Source of the DNA: JAPORY01 sp965215385
GTDB lineage: Bacteria > Pseudomonadota > Alphaproteobacteria > Rhodobacterales > Rhodobacteraceae
Length of the DNA: 64,000 nucleotides
Direction of reading: 5' to 3'
Assembly (NCBI GenBank): GCA_965215385.1
Contig: OZ244059.1
Coordinates: 682,001-746,000 of the forward strand
Shown here: one piece after another, positions 56,032 to 64,000 of the stretch
Position numbering within the stretch: position 1 is the stretch's first letter
Layout: each line of letters begins with the position of its first letter
Program-made: the position numbers and the translations under genes
Notes under the pieces: generated by a model
What the model saw: the letters and a program-made list of their open reading frames with translations, nothing else
Database searches by the model: none
What the model was told of the DNA's origin: nothing

Positions 56032-58911
56032 CTACTCAGCAGCAATCGGTGTGGGGCTGAGTACTTGTCGCAAGAATCTGCCGGTATGGCTGTTATCATT
56101 CATTGCGACCTGTTCGGGGGTCCCTGTCGCCACAATCTCGCCGCCACCATCACCGCCTTCGGGACCTAGATCAATGATGTTATCTGCGGTTTTGATGACG
56201 TCGAGGTTATGCTCGATCACCACAACCGTATTTCCTTGATCGACAAACTCATGCAGGACCAGCAATAGTTTCCGTATATCTTCGAAGTGTAGCCCGGTAG
56301 TGGGTTCATCGAAGATATAAAGGGTCTTACCCGTTGAACGTTTGCAGAGTTCTTTTGATAATTTAATCCGTTGAGCTTCGCCACCCGATAGAGTAGTGGC
56401 TGATTGCCCAACTTTGATGTAACCGAGGCCAACTTTATACAGTGCGTCTAGTTTTTTGCGTATTTTCGGCATCGCCTTAAAGAATTCACGGGCAGCTTCA
56501 ACCGTCATATCAAGAACGTCGGCAATACTCTTGCCGCGATACTTCACTTCTAGTGTTTCCCGGTTGTAGCGGGTTCCCTTGCAGACATCACAGGTCACAT
56601 AGACGTCAGATAGGAAGTGCATCTCAATTCTAATCAGACCGTCGCCTTCACAGGCTTCGCAGCGACCGCCTCTGACATTGAATGAAAATCGTCCCCCCCG
56701 GTATCCCCGCGCTTTTGCTTCGGGTAAGTCAGCAAACCAACTTCTTATCGGCTCAAAAGCACCTACGTAAGTTGCTGGATTCGAGCGTGGCGTTCGCCCA
56801 ATTGGACGCTGATCAATGTGAATGACGTTATCAATTAGGTGGAGGCCTTTGATTTCATCGCAGCTATCTGGAGATCGGTGCCGGCCGTCGCCACTGATTG
56901 CATTGCATAACGTTTCAAAAACCAGCGTTGACTTTCCACCGCCAGAGACGCCGGTAACGCAGGTGAATTTTCCAAGTGGAATATCGGCGGTGATATTCTT
57001 CAGGTTATTGGCGGTCGCATTGACAATCGTCAGATTTTGGCCCTTCCCGCTGCGCCGATGGGTGGGCACGTCGATTTTGCGGCTGCCAGAAAGATATTGG
57101 CCGGTGAGAGAATTCGCGTCGGCGGAGATTTGATCAGGCGTTCCTACCGACACGACTTGACCGCCGTGTATCCCGGCTCCTGGGCCGATATCGAATACCA
57201 TATCGGCACTTCGAATAGCCTCTTCATCATGCTCAACGACAATTACGGTGTTCCCCTGATCTCTTAGCGACTTGAGGGTCGCCAATAATCTATCGTTGTC
57301 ACGCTGGTGTAAACCGATTGAAGGCTCGTCGAGGACATATAGAACGCCCGTTAAACCGCACCCAATTTGCGATGCCAAGCGTATTCTTTGACTCTCGCCG
57401 CCGCTGAGCGTGCCGCTGGGCCTTGAGAGCGAGAGATATTGCAGTCCGACGGCATTAAGAAAGCCCAGTCGCTCTTGTATTTCTTTTAGTATCGTTCGCG
57501 CGATCTCATTTTTTTGCTTGCTCAATGCCGCTGGCACGCCGTTGATCCATTCAAGTGCCTCAAGTACCGACATTTGGCTGACTTTACCGATGTGACAATC
57601 GGCAATTTTTACCGCGAGCGCTTCTGGTCGCAGCCGATAGCCGTCGCATTTTGGGCAAGCTACTGTCGTTTCGTAGCGACTCAATCCCCACCGCGACCAA
57701 TGATAATTCGACTTTTTCTCGGTACGAAGATAGGGAATAACGCCTTCGAACTCGATCGGGAAATCATCGTAGAGAATTTCATCTTCATACACAGTTTCCA
57801 CGTCAATCCAACATTTGATCGGACTACCCTTGCGCCCATAAAGGATTACCTGCTGAACTTCTTCGGGCAGATCCTCCCAAGCATCCGTAGGATCAAAATC
57901 GTAGAGATCACCTAAAGCATCAATGATGCTCAAACCGATGGCGATATTTGGGATGCCACTGAAATGCGGCCAAATTCTCACCGCTCCCTGCCCCAGACTT
58001 AGGCTTGGGTCAGGTACAATCCGGTTTTCGTCGATTACGGAAATCGTGCCGAGTCCACTGCACTTGTCGCACGCTCCCGCTGGCGCATTGAAAGAGAATA
58101 GTCTTGGTTCGACTTCGGGAATTACGAAGCCGCTGACGGGGCAAGCTAAGTTCTCTGAGAAAATGATGTCTTCGCCTTCTCCTTCTCTTGGCATGGTTTC
58201 GAAGATGGCAATCCCATCCGCAAGATTGAGAGCCGTTCGGAAGCTATCCGCTAGTCTGGTTTCAATACCTTCACGGACAACGATCCGATCAATAACGACC
58301 GAAATATTATGTCGTTGTTTGGGTTCTAATTCTGGCGGATTGTCTAATTCACAAATCTTGCCGTCAACTTTGACTCGTTGATATCCATCTTTGCGGAGTT
58401 GTGTGAACTCCTTGCGGTATTCCCCTTTTCGATCCCGAACGATTGGCGCGAGCAGAATGCCACGCGTGTTTTCAGGAAATGCCCTGACTCTATCGACCAT
58501 GTTTTGCACTTGCTGTGCTTCAATCGGTATGCCAGTGGCAGGGCTGTAGGCCGTACCTACTCGCGCAAACAGTAACCGCAGATAGTCAAAGACTTCTGTC
58601 ACGGTCCCGACGGTAGATCGCGGGTTTCTTGAGGTTGTTTTTTGCTCAATTGAGATTGCAGGACCAAGGCCATCAATATGGTCAACATCTGGTTTTTCCA
58701 TTTGGTTGAGGAACTGTCGCGCATAGGCACTAAGGCTTTCGACGTAACGACGCTGGCCCTCGGCATAAATTGTATCGAATGCGATTGAAGACTTCCCGGA
58801 TCCTGATAATCCCGTAATGACGACTAACTGATCGCGGGGAATATCCACGTCGACATCTTTTAGATTATGCTCTCTTGCTCCCCGTACCTTGATGAATTTG
58901 ACTTGGCTCAT
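56032..58911 (-). CDS. uvrA: Excinuclease ABC subunit A
   Basis: A 959-residue damage-recognition ATPase. First Walker A GLSGSGKSSIAFDTIYAEGQ, second GVSGGGKSTLV, two signature motifs (LSGGESQRIRLASQIG; LSGGEAQRIKLSKEL) and zinc-binding regions are present. The first zinc region has CPVSGF rather than CPICGF, a known alphaproteobacterial variant. A run of seven C on the plus strand at 56693-56699 encodes normal residues here. The start at 58911 is the standard MSQVKFIKVRGAREHNLKDV. Confidence 0.96.
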   Translation of the reverse strand: MSQVKFIKVRGAREHNLKDVDVDIPRDQLVVITGLSGSGKSSIAFDTIYAEGQRRYVESLSAYARQFLNQMEKPDVDHIDGLGPAISIEQKTTSRNPRSTVGTVTEVFDYLRLLFARVGTAYSPATGIPIEAQQVQNMVDRVRAFPENTRGILLAPIVRDRKGEYRKEFTQLRKDGYQRVKVDGKICELDNPPELEPKQRHNISVVIDRIVVREGIETRLADSFRTALNLADGIAIFETMPREGEGEDIIFSENLACPVSGFVIPEVEPRLFSFNAPAGACDKCSGLGTISVIDENRIVPDPSLSLGQGAVRIWPHFSGIPNIAIGLSIIDALGDLYDFDPTDAWEDLPEEVQQVILYGRKGSPIKCWIDVETVYEDEILYDDFPIEFEGVIPYLRTEKKSNYHWSRWGLSRYETTVACPKCDGYRLRPEALAVKIADCHIGKVSQMSVLEALEWINGVPAALSKQKNEIARTILKEIQERLGFLNAVGLQYLSLSRPSGTLSGGESQRIRLASQIGCGLTGVLYVLDEPSIGLHQRDNDRLLATLKSLRDQGNTVIVVEHDEEAIRSADMVFDIGPGAGIHGGQVVSVGTPDQISADANSLTGQYLSGSRKIDVPTHRRSGKGQNLTIVNATANNLKNITADIPLGKFTCVTGVSGGGKSTLVFETLCNAISGDGRHRSPDSCDEIKGLHLIDNVIHIDQRPIGRTPRSNPATYVGAFEPIRSWFADLPEAKARGYRGGRFSFNVRGGRCEACEGDGLIRIEMHFLSDVYVTCDVCKGTRYNRETLEVKYRGKSIADVLDMTVEAAREFFKAMPKIRKKLDALYKVGLGYIKVGQSATTLSGGEAQRIKLSKELCKRSTGKTLYIFDEPTTGLHFEDIRKLLLVLHEFVDQGNTVVVIEHNLDVIKTADNIIDLGPEGGDGGGEIVATGTPEQVAMNDNSHTGRFLRQVLSPTPIAAE

Positions 58912-59497
58912 AACGGTTGCTTTATTCTACTGCAAAATTTCTGTAACTTGACCGCGTTACCGAGTGGCGAGGTGCGCTTTTGCCATTACTCGGAGAGGAA
59001 CTTAGCACTCGGCGTGCGGTATTGAGAATTATGTGGAAACGGAGGTGCGATGTGAACAACTACGGTCCGGGATTTTGAGTATCAATAGGAGGCATTCAAA
59101 TCAAGTCTGAGGACAAAAATACTTATCCACAGCCTAATGCTTTCTATGGGCCTTTCGGCAGGAGATTCGGTATCGCTGCGGTGGATTTATCGACGGTCTA
59201 ACCGCACGCCTATGGGGAAACCGGTACCAGCGGCCGGACGATAGGCGTGTAGTGGGGCTATTCCCACGCGTATCAATGGCATTCGAAGCCACTTGCAAGA
59301 ACAACCGAGGGGGAGGCTGGGCGAAACAATAGCCACTCATATGAGAAATAACCCACTAATACAAAATCAAGGATGGCGACACATTTTTTCTACAAAATCG
59401 GCAAGTTCTTGAGATTTTTTGCACCTTTTCCTTGCGACGCGCACGCCAAACCGCGCTCGGGCAAAAGCCTGAACGCGACGGACGACAGTCAGAGGGT
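58912..59497. other. Gap after the uvrA start
   Basis: No gene recognised (ssb, often divergent from uvrA, is absent). The right part borders a decayed transposase. Confidence 0.35.
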
Positions 59498-60600
59498 CTA
59501 AATGTGAAGACGGAGCCGTTGTTCGACGGTTAAGGCCAGTATCCCGAAGAAGAGATGACACGCAACCTTCGTCGCGCCCCGAACCCGAATATGGCGACCG
59601 CCATAGCGGTCTTTGCGAGCACCGTTTACCCGTTCGACACTTGAACGTTGTTTATAGCGTTCCGTCGCCGGATCGGTCTGACCGATGGTTTTTCGTGCCC
59701 GAGCCGCGGCGGCCAACCGTTGCTTTCGTGCTTGATCGCGGCGGGGATTGGGATCGATGAGGGCGACATGCTTTGGCGCCACGGCGTGTTGATGGATCTC
59801 GGAACAATCGTCGGCGGCGTCCCTGAGTTCATAACCGTAATCCACCCGACCGTCCGTCATCGTGGCCAGTGGCAGTGACGCCTGACTGTCGTGCCGCGAG
59901 GCCGAGGTCAGAAGCCCACTGATTGGGATGTCGCCAGCGGACACATCAAGGTGAAACGTGTCGCCCTGCCAACGGGTTTGGTAACCTTTGGCGTTGCGTT
60001 GGGTCCCCATAGCACCGGCGTTCGGAAGCTCCGCCCGCATTTGTTCTAGGGATCGTCCACCATTCAATTGGCGGTCAAGACGCCGCGGCTCTTGGAGTCG
60101 GGTTTCACCGTTACGGGGGCGTCCGCGCTTGCGAGTCGTCTTTGGTTTTGACTCCTTGGTCTTGGCCTGCGGCTTTTCCCTGGCCGCAATAGCGGTCGAA
60201 TCTCGGGAAATATGCCCGACGACCACTTCCGCAAACGCGCTTGCAATCAGGGCCTTATGCAGCCGTTTCGGCAAACCAAGCAAAGGCCCGCGAAAAGGTC
60301 GACTCACTTGGAATGGCACCGACACGCTCCCAACCGCAAAGCCGCCGCAATTTGGGGTCACACGGGCGACGGTCGAGCAACACCCGCGTGGTCGGCAAGT
60401 CCCAAACTGCCTTGGCGATGAAGGACCGCGCCAAGGCCCGGCGGTCCGCAAGGGGACGACCCTACGAATGCGTCTGAATAAACGTCTCGACCGGCTTCCT
60501 ATCTAGGACCGCGACAAAACGCTGTGGTTCGCCGTCAACGGACCGAGATCCGGAGCCAGGGTCGGAAATAATTCCCCTTGAAATCGATTCCAGATATCGT
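59498..60600 (-). pseudogene. DDE transposase (IS1182/IS5-like), frameshifted
   Basis: The minus-strand frame 59498-60451 holds the catalytic part: ISRDSTAIAAREKP (first Asp), GYQTRWQGDTFHLDVSAGDI, LLTSASRHDSQASLPLATM, VALIDPNPRRDQ (second Asp) and SSVERVNGARKDRYGGRHIR (Glu). The N-terminal part is in other frames: FVAVLDRKPVETFIQTHS, then a stop, then FIAKAVWDLPTTRVLLDRR and RRLCGWERVGAIPSESTFSR. At least two frameshifts and a stop break it. Family name is tentative; terminal repeats were not found. Confidence 0.7.
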
Positions 60601-60759
60601 TAATAGTGTTTGATAACGAAATGGGACAACCTTCTCTGTATTTTGTGTTGGACACAATTTCATATACAAACGGTTGCCTCATGTCCACTGTTTTCACCAA
60701 AAAATTGCCAGTTCGCAGGAAAAATTCGCTCGCCTGATGAATTTTGCAAGAGGCTCATC

Positions 60760-60876
60760 ATGACTTTATTCGACTGCGCCAAAAAAATGCGAAACCTAGG
60801 TTACGAGGTACAGGAGTATTGGTACGGTGTTAAGGCGATACTTCCGAAACATGAAAGTTCGGCGTTCGGCAGTTGA
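60760..60876 (+). CDS. Short ORF ahead of the poly-C methyltransferase leader
   Basis: 38 codons from ATG 60760, MTLFDCAKKMRNLGYEVQEY onward, with AAGAGG about nine bases ahead; ends TGA at 60876, overlapping the leader ATG at 60851. No family recognised. It may be a small gene coupled to the phase-variable leader or the remnant of a larger one. Confidence 0.35.
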   Translation: MTLFDCAKKMRNLGYEVQEYWYGVKAILPKHESSAFGS

Positions 60877-61805
60877 GGAATTGACGAAAACTCTCTCCCC
60901 CCCCCCCCCGTTCAATCTGGGATGGGTGGGAAACTGAGCTCCCGTTAAGTTCATCCCATTTTTGGGCCGATCTCAATACGCTGCCGCCGTTAGACCCTTT
61001 GCCCTTTCGTTCGGAGAATTGTGCAAGCCACCATTTTCTGACTGCGCCTTATGTACATTGGTGTGAAGTCATTCGCGAGAAACCGCGGTGGCACCGCAAA
61101 CAATGGGAATTTGTCTATATCTGTCAGGCACTTTGGGAACGCGGATATCTCGCCAACGGCATGCGCGGGCTCGGGTTCGGCGTGGGCAGGGAGCCTTTGA
61201 CAGCGGTCTTCGCTAGCCGAGGCTGCGAAATCGTGGCTACAGATCTCGGCCGAGAGGACAAATTCGCTCAGCAATGGGCGGCGTCGAACCAAAACTCCCA
61301 GAATGTGCTTGACCTCAATGACCGTTGCATTTGCGCGGAAGATGCGTTCTTAGCACAAGTTTCCTTTGAACCAGCGGATATGAATAAGATCCCTGCCCAT
61401 TTCGACGGAGGATTTGATTTTTGTTGGTCGGCATGCTGTTTAGAGCATCTCGGCTCGATTTCCAACGGACAGGAGTTTTATCGCAACTCCCTAAAAACTC
61501 TTAGGCCTGGAGGGCTGGCGATCCATACTACCGAGTTCAATCTTAGTTCAAATGAAGACACGCTTGACAACCAACCAACGGTGATTTTTCGTGAGCGCGA
61601 CCTACGAGAACTGATCGCCAGGCTTGAGACCGATGGTCACTATGTGGAGCCACTACTTTTGCATTTGGGCAGCTATCCGAACGACGGGTTCGTCGACCTG
61701 CCTCCCTATTCTTCTGGTCATGATACGCACCCTCCGCACCTACGGATGATGTTAGAGGCTTATGTGACGACCTCGGTGGGAATAATAACGCGGAAGGCAG
61801 CGTAA
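60851..61805 (+). CDS. Poly-C phase-variable SAM methyltransferase, out of frame as given
   Basis: The body, open from the poly-C tract to 61805, reads SIWDGWETELPLSSSHFWAD, then HHFLTAPYVHWCEVI and RKQWEFVYICQALWERGYLA. It continues GLGFGVGREPLTAVFASRGC (SAM-binding), ATDLGRED, CWSACCLEHLGSI and LRPGGLAIHTTEFN. This is the class I methyltransferase type common in LPS/glycan clusters. Without an upstream start the first conserved residues would be lost; the only in-frame internal start is a TTG at 60999. The leader ATG 60851 (MKVRRSAVEELTKTLS) joins it if the tract has 12 or 15 C. With the C13 shown it stops at TGA 60935-60937. Confidence 0.65.
60897..60909 (+). repeat. Poly-C tract, C13, before the methyltransferase
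   Basis: Thirteen C residues between the leader and the methyltransferase body. Frame analysis shows OFF at C13 and ON at C12 or C15. The leader is different from those of genes A and B but the arrangement is the same. Confidence 0.9.
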
Positions 61806-61979
61806 GTTGCGAATAGGACAATACCCACCATGGGCAGAGGCTTGCACTCAGAAAGGGAACGGGAGCGATCCTAGCTGTGGGACGATTATGAGATTTTTCT
61901 TCCCAACAGGTTTTCCGATTTGGGACGACAATTTTCCATGCCGAATAGAAGCGGTCTGACACGGCGAGAGAACTGCGGG

Positions 61980-63068
61980 TCAGAATAGCTTACCCCCCTT
62001 CAATAACTCGGATAAGGATTTTTTTGCATTCGGATAAGAAAACCCCTTCACTTTTGGCGACAGCCGCAAGATCCCGGGTTAATTTGACGAATTTATGATT
62101 AGGCGGGTCCTGCGGCGCGTCAGTGACGCCATGACGGTTTGCACGGGGTGGAGCAGGATGGCTTCCACTTCTTTTCCCACCACCCGAACAGCATTTTGGC
62201 AATGACTTCGGACCCACGGTTCATCATCGGCGTTCGAGCCGTTGAGGTCTGTTTCGCAGCGATTGGTATTGATGCGGGTCAGCGCGATAAGGATAAAGCT
62301 GGCGTACAGTTCCTGCCGTATGCCCCGATCCGATTGGCTGTGAAAGAACTCGATGAGATCTTTGTTGGGCGAATAGAGTTCCGCAACGGATCAGTGCTGT
62401 CGATACAAGTCGGAGAGTGCCTTGACCCGATAGCGCGGGTCGGTGAGCGAGGTTGCGCGGCAGTATTCGGTATTGCCTTCGGTATATTCGACGAGGCGGA
62501 GGGTGAGCGGCTTGTCAGTGGTATCGGTCGGGGGATCGATTTGACAACGCGCCTCGTTTTGGGTGCTGGTCATGAAGGCTTCGATGGCACGACCCGCCTT
62601 TCGCTTGACTCAAAAGACGAAATGCAGTTGGCGGTCAAGATGGGCTTTGGCCATTGCAAAGGAATAGTATCCCCGATCATAGACGATGACATCTTCAGGG
62701 CTCAGATGATCGAGATGCGTAAGTGCGGCGTGGCGTTCATTCTCGTGATCGAAGAGATCAAAATCGACCGGCACGCGACTGAACAAACGATAGAGAACAC
62801 TGATCAGATCTTGCGGATAGTTGGCATTGGCATGCGATTTACGATCGCTCCAAGTCGTCATGGCGACCGGGAGATGATACTTTGAGCCATCAACGGCAAA
62901 GACACGATGGCCTTTCCAGAGGTGATCATGGTCACTGTTTCTAAGAATTTCCTGATGCATTTTTTGAAGGCTTGCGGATCCACTTTTTCGCGAGCCTCGC
63001 ACGCGGTTGCGGCGGCCGGTGGCGGTTCTTGCGGCCGTGGAATGCTGTAATCTCAACATTGTTCCCAC
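61980..63068 (-). pseudogene. IS4 family transposase, frameshifted and truncated
   Basis: On the minus strand, 62610-63068 encodes HRVFAVDGSKYHLPVAMTTW (first Asp), YPQDLISVLYRLFSRVPVDF and EDVIVYDRGYYSFAMAKAHL (second Asp). 62391-62573 has PLTLRLVEYTEGNTEYCRAT. A further frame contains IEFFHSQSDRGIRQELYASF, with the Glu region, and ILIALTRINTNR. Several stops and shifts separate these. The N-terminal part is poorly preserved. It lies directly downstream of ureA. Confidence 0.75.
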
Positions 63069-63254
63069 ATCGCCGACAGTGCGATTTTGTAACTGACACG
63101 ACCCGGCATTGCGACCCGCCGGATGACAAGATATTCAAAACTTTGAGTCAACGGGGTTTTTGCAAGAACACAGTTATCGACTCAATCACCAAACTGCAGG
63201 TATCGGTGCGATAATTGTGGTTTCGGCTGTACCGGATGAGTTAAGTATTGTACG

Positions 63255-63557
63255 CTACCTAATCGGATTGTGAACCGTTACCAACTTCGTTCCATCTGGA
63301 AAAGTCGCTTCGACCTGAATTTCGTGAACCATCTCAGCGACGCCTTCAAGACATTGGTTTCGGGAAACGATTTCGGCACCGATTTCCATCATATCCGCAA
63401 CTGAGCGTCCGTCGCGAGCCCCTTCAAGAACGGCGTCTGTAATCAAGGCGACGGCTTCTGGGTGATTGAGTTTGACGCCGCGGGCCAACCGCTTGCGGGC
63501 AACTTCGGCGGCAACAGAAATCAGGAGTTTATCTTTTTCACGAGGGGTGAGATTCAT
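63255..63557 (-). CDS. ureA: Urease gamma subunit
   Basis: A 100-residue structural subunit of urease. NLTPREKDKLLISVAAEVAR, RGVKLNHPEAVALITDAVLE and the end EATFPDGTKLVTVHNPIR are diagnostic, including HPEA. It follows ureD by one base. ureB and ureC should follow downstream on this strand, but an IS4 relic begins 190 bp later and they are not in the window. Confidence 0.95.
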   Translation of the reverse strand: MNLTPREKDKLLISVAAEVARKRLARGVKLNHPEAVALITDAVLEGARDGRSVADMMEIGAEIVSRNQCLEGVAEMVHEIQVEATFPDGTKLVTVHNPIR

Positions 63558-63558
63558 T

Positions 63559-64000
63559 TTATAAATTCCAACATTGCGGAAGGCGGTTGTCGCTGAGAAA
63601 ATTCAAAATTGGCACCAGAACTGAACGCATCACGTTAGTGTTTTCCGCAAGCAGACGCAAGGCAAGTACGTCCTCGTCAAGCTGGCTCACCCCAGATTTT
63701 TTGGGCAGGAGTTCAAGGAGCCTTGATAGACGAGAGGAGGCGTCACGACCCACATATAACAAGGTAGTGACGACCCGAGCCGAGTTAGCAACAGCGTGAC
63801 GATCTAGTTGCGCTGCCACATCCCCGGAAAATTGCAAAATGTCGAGAAAGAGCGGTACCCCCTTACGGTAAACATCCACTTTGTCAGACAAACGGCCAGA
63901 TTGAATCGACTCGCCCATTTCCAAGCGACCAAATGCCCACGACTCAGTGAATAGCAGCGTACTCGTCTCTTCGAGCTCAAGAGTCAAAGATCGGTCTAAG
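63559..64000 (-). CDS. ureD: Urease accessory protein UreD, C-terminal part (partial)
   Basis: The last 146 residues of UreD, cut by the window edge; the frame is open to base 64000. ETSTLLFTESWAFGRLEMGE and VTTLLYVGRDASSRL fit the UreD/UreH family, which helps load nickel into the urease active site. The ureD-ureA order is the usual one in proteobacteria. Confidence 0.85.
   Translation of the reverse strand, partial: LDRSLTLELEETSTLLFTESWAFGRLEMGESIQSGRLSDKVDVYRKGVPLFLDILQFSGDVAAQLDRHAVANSARVVTTLLYVGRDASSRLSRLLELLPKKSGVSQLDEDVLALRLLAENTNVMRSVLVPILNFLSDNRLPQCWNL

Noticed and set aside
56693..56699. Run of seven C in uvrA
   Set aside because: It encodes normal, conserved residues in the minus-strand UvrA frame and is short; no switching role is suggested.
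19045..60909. Poly-C tracts as pure sequencing artefact
   Set aside because: The length of each tract may be miscalled, but three tracts each sit between a translatable leader and a well-kept body. This argues they are real features; exact lengths remain uncertain.
61990..62217. Small minus-strand frame ending LIRVIEGG
   Set aside because: It is out of frame with, and overlaps, the C-terminal remnant of the IS4 transposase.
1..64000. tRNA, rRNA and CRISPR
   Set aside because: Looked for T-arm patterns (GGTTCGAATCC-like) and for regularly spaced repeats; none formed a credible structure by eye. A tRNAscan or Infernal run would be decisive.

Overview
The window looks like a moderate-GC alphaproteobacterial chromosome. 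The gene orders infA-maf-rng-yacG, yqgE next to a DsbD-N protein, gloB next to a methyltransferase, atpHAGDC, and a leuCD/TRAP block all fit that class. The genome appears eroded: intact housekeeping operons are separated by long non-coding or decayed stretches holding broken transposases, a broken AAA-ATPase/nuclease, a decayed primase and a truncated integrase. No rRNA, tRNA or CRISPR array was recognised by eye.

Layout. 1-3.8 kb: leuC end, leuD, and a TRAP transporter (dctPQM). 4.4-6.1 kb: a frameshifted AAA-ATPase/PD-(D/E)XK pseudogene. 7-11 kb: yqgE, a DsbD-N-like secreted protein, and the yacG-rng-maf-infA operon (minus strand). 12-18 kb: a ChaC-type gamma-glutamylcyclotransferase, a MotA/ExbB-like plus OmpA-like pair, and convergent clpA. 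18.7-24.7 kb: the most unusual region (below). 24.9-26.5 kb: gloB and a methyltransferase. 27.2-32.1 kb: F1-ATPase genes. 32.3-38.7 kb: prs and pstSCAB, then debris with a secreted HNH protein, and phoB at 41.2 kb. 42-46 kb: pheT and a PHB-depolymerase-like esterase. 46-48 kb: an IS607 element with an intact-looking TnpB. 49-51 kb: phage/plasmid-type debris and a PIN protein. 51.5-56 kb: a VWA protein and a valine-degradation operon. 56-59 kb: uvrA. 59.5-60.6 kb: a decayed transposase. 60.8-61.8 kb: a methyltransferase behind a poly-C tract. 62-64 kb: an IS4 relic abutting ureA and the end of ureD.

Main discovery candidate. Two predicted secreted proteins share an almost identical 5' module: a strong ribosome binding site, a leader of about 18 residues, and a homopolymeric C tract (C15 and C13). 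Unrelated signal peptides and mature domains follow. In the first gene the tract as given puts the leader out of frame with the signal peptide (OFF). In the second it is in frame (ON). A 207-bp upstream repeat accompanies the first leader. A second copy of that repeat is cut from the second leader by an IS30-type insertion. A third poly-C tract (C13) sits between a short leader and a glycan-type methyltransferase, again out of frame. Together this looks like slipped-strand phase variation acting on secreted proteins and on a probable surface-glycan methyltransferase. Mechanism and function are inference; leader conservation, tracts and frames are read directly from the sequence.
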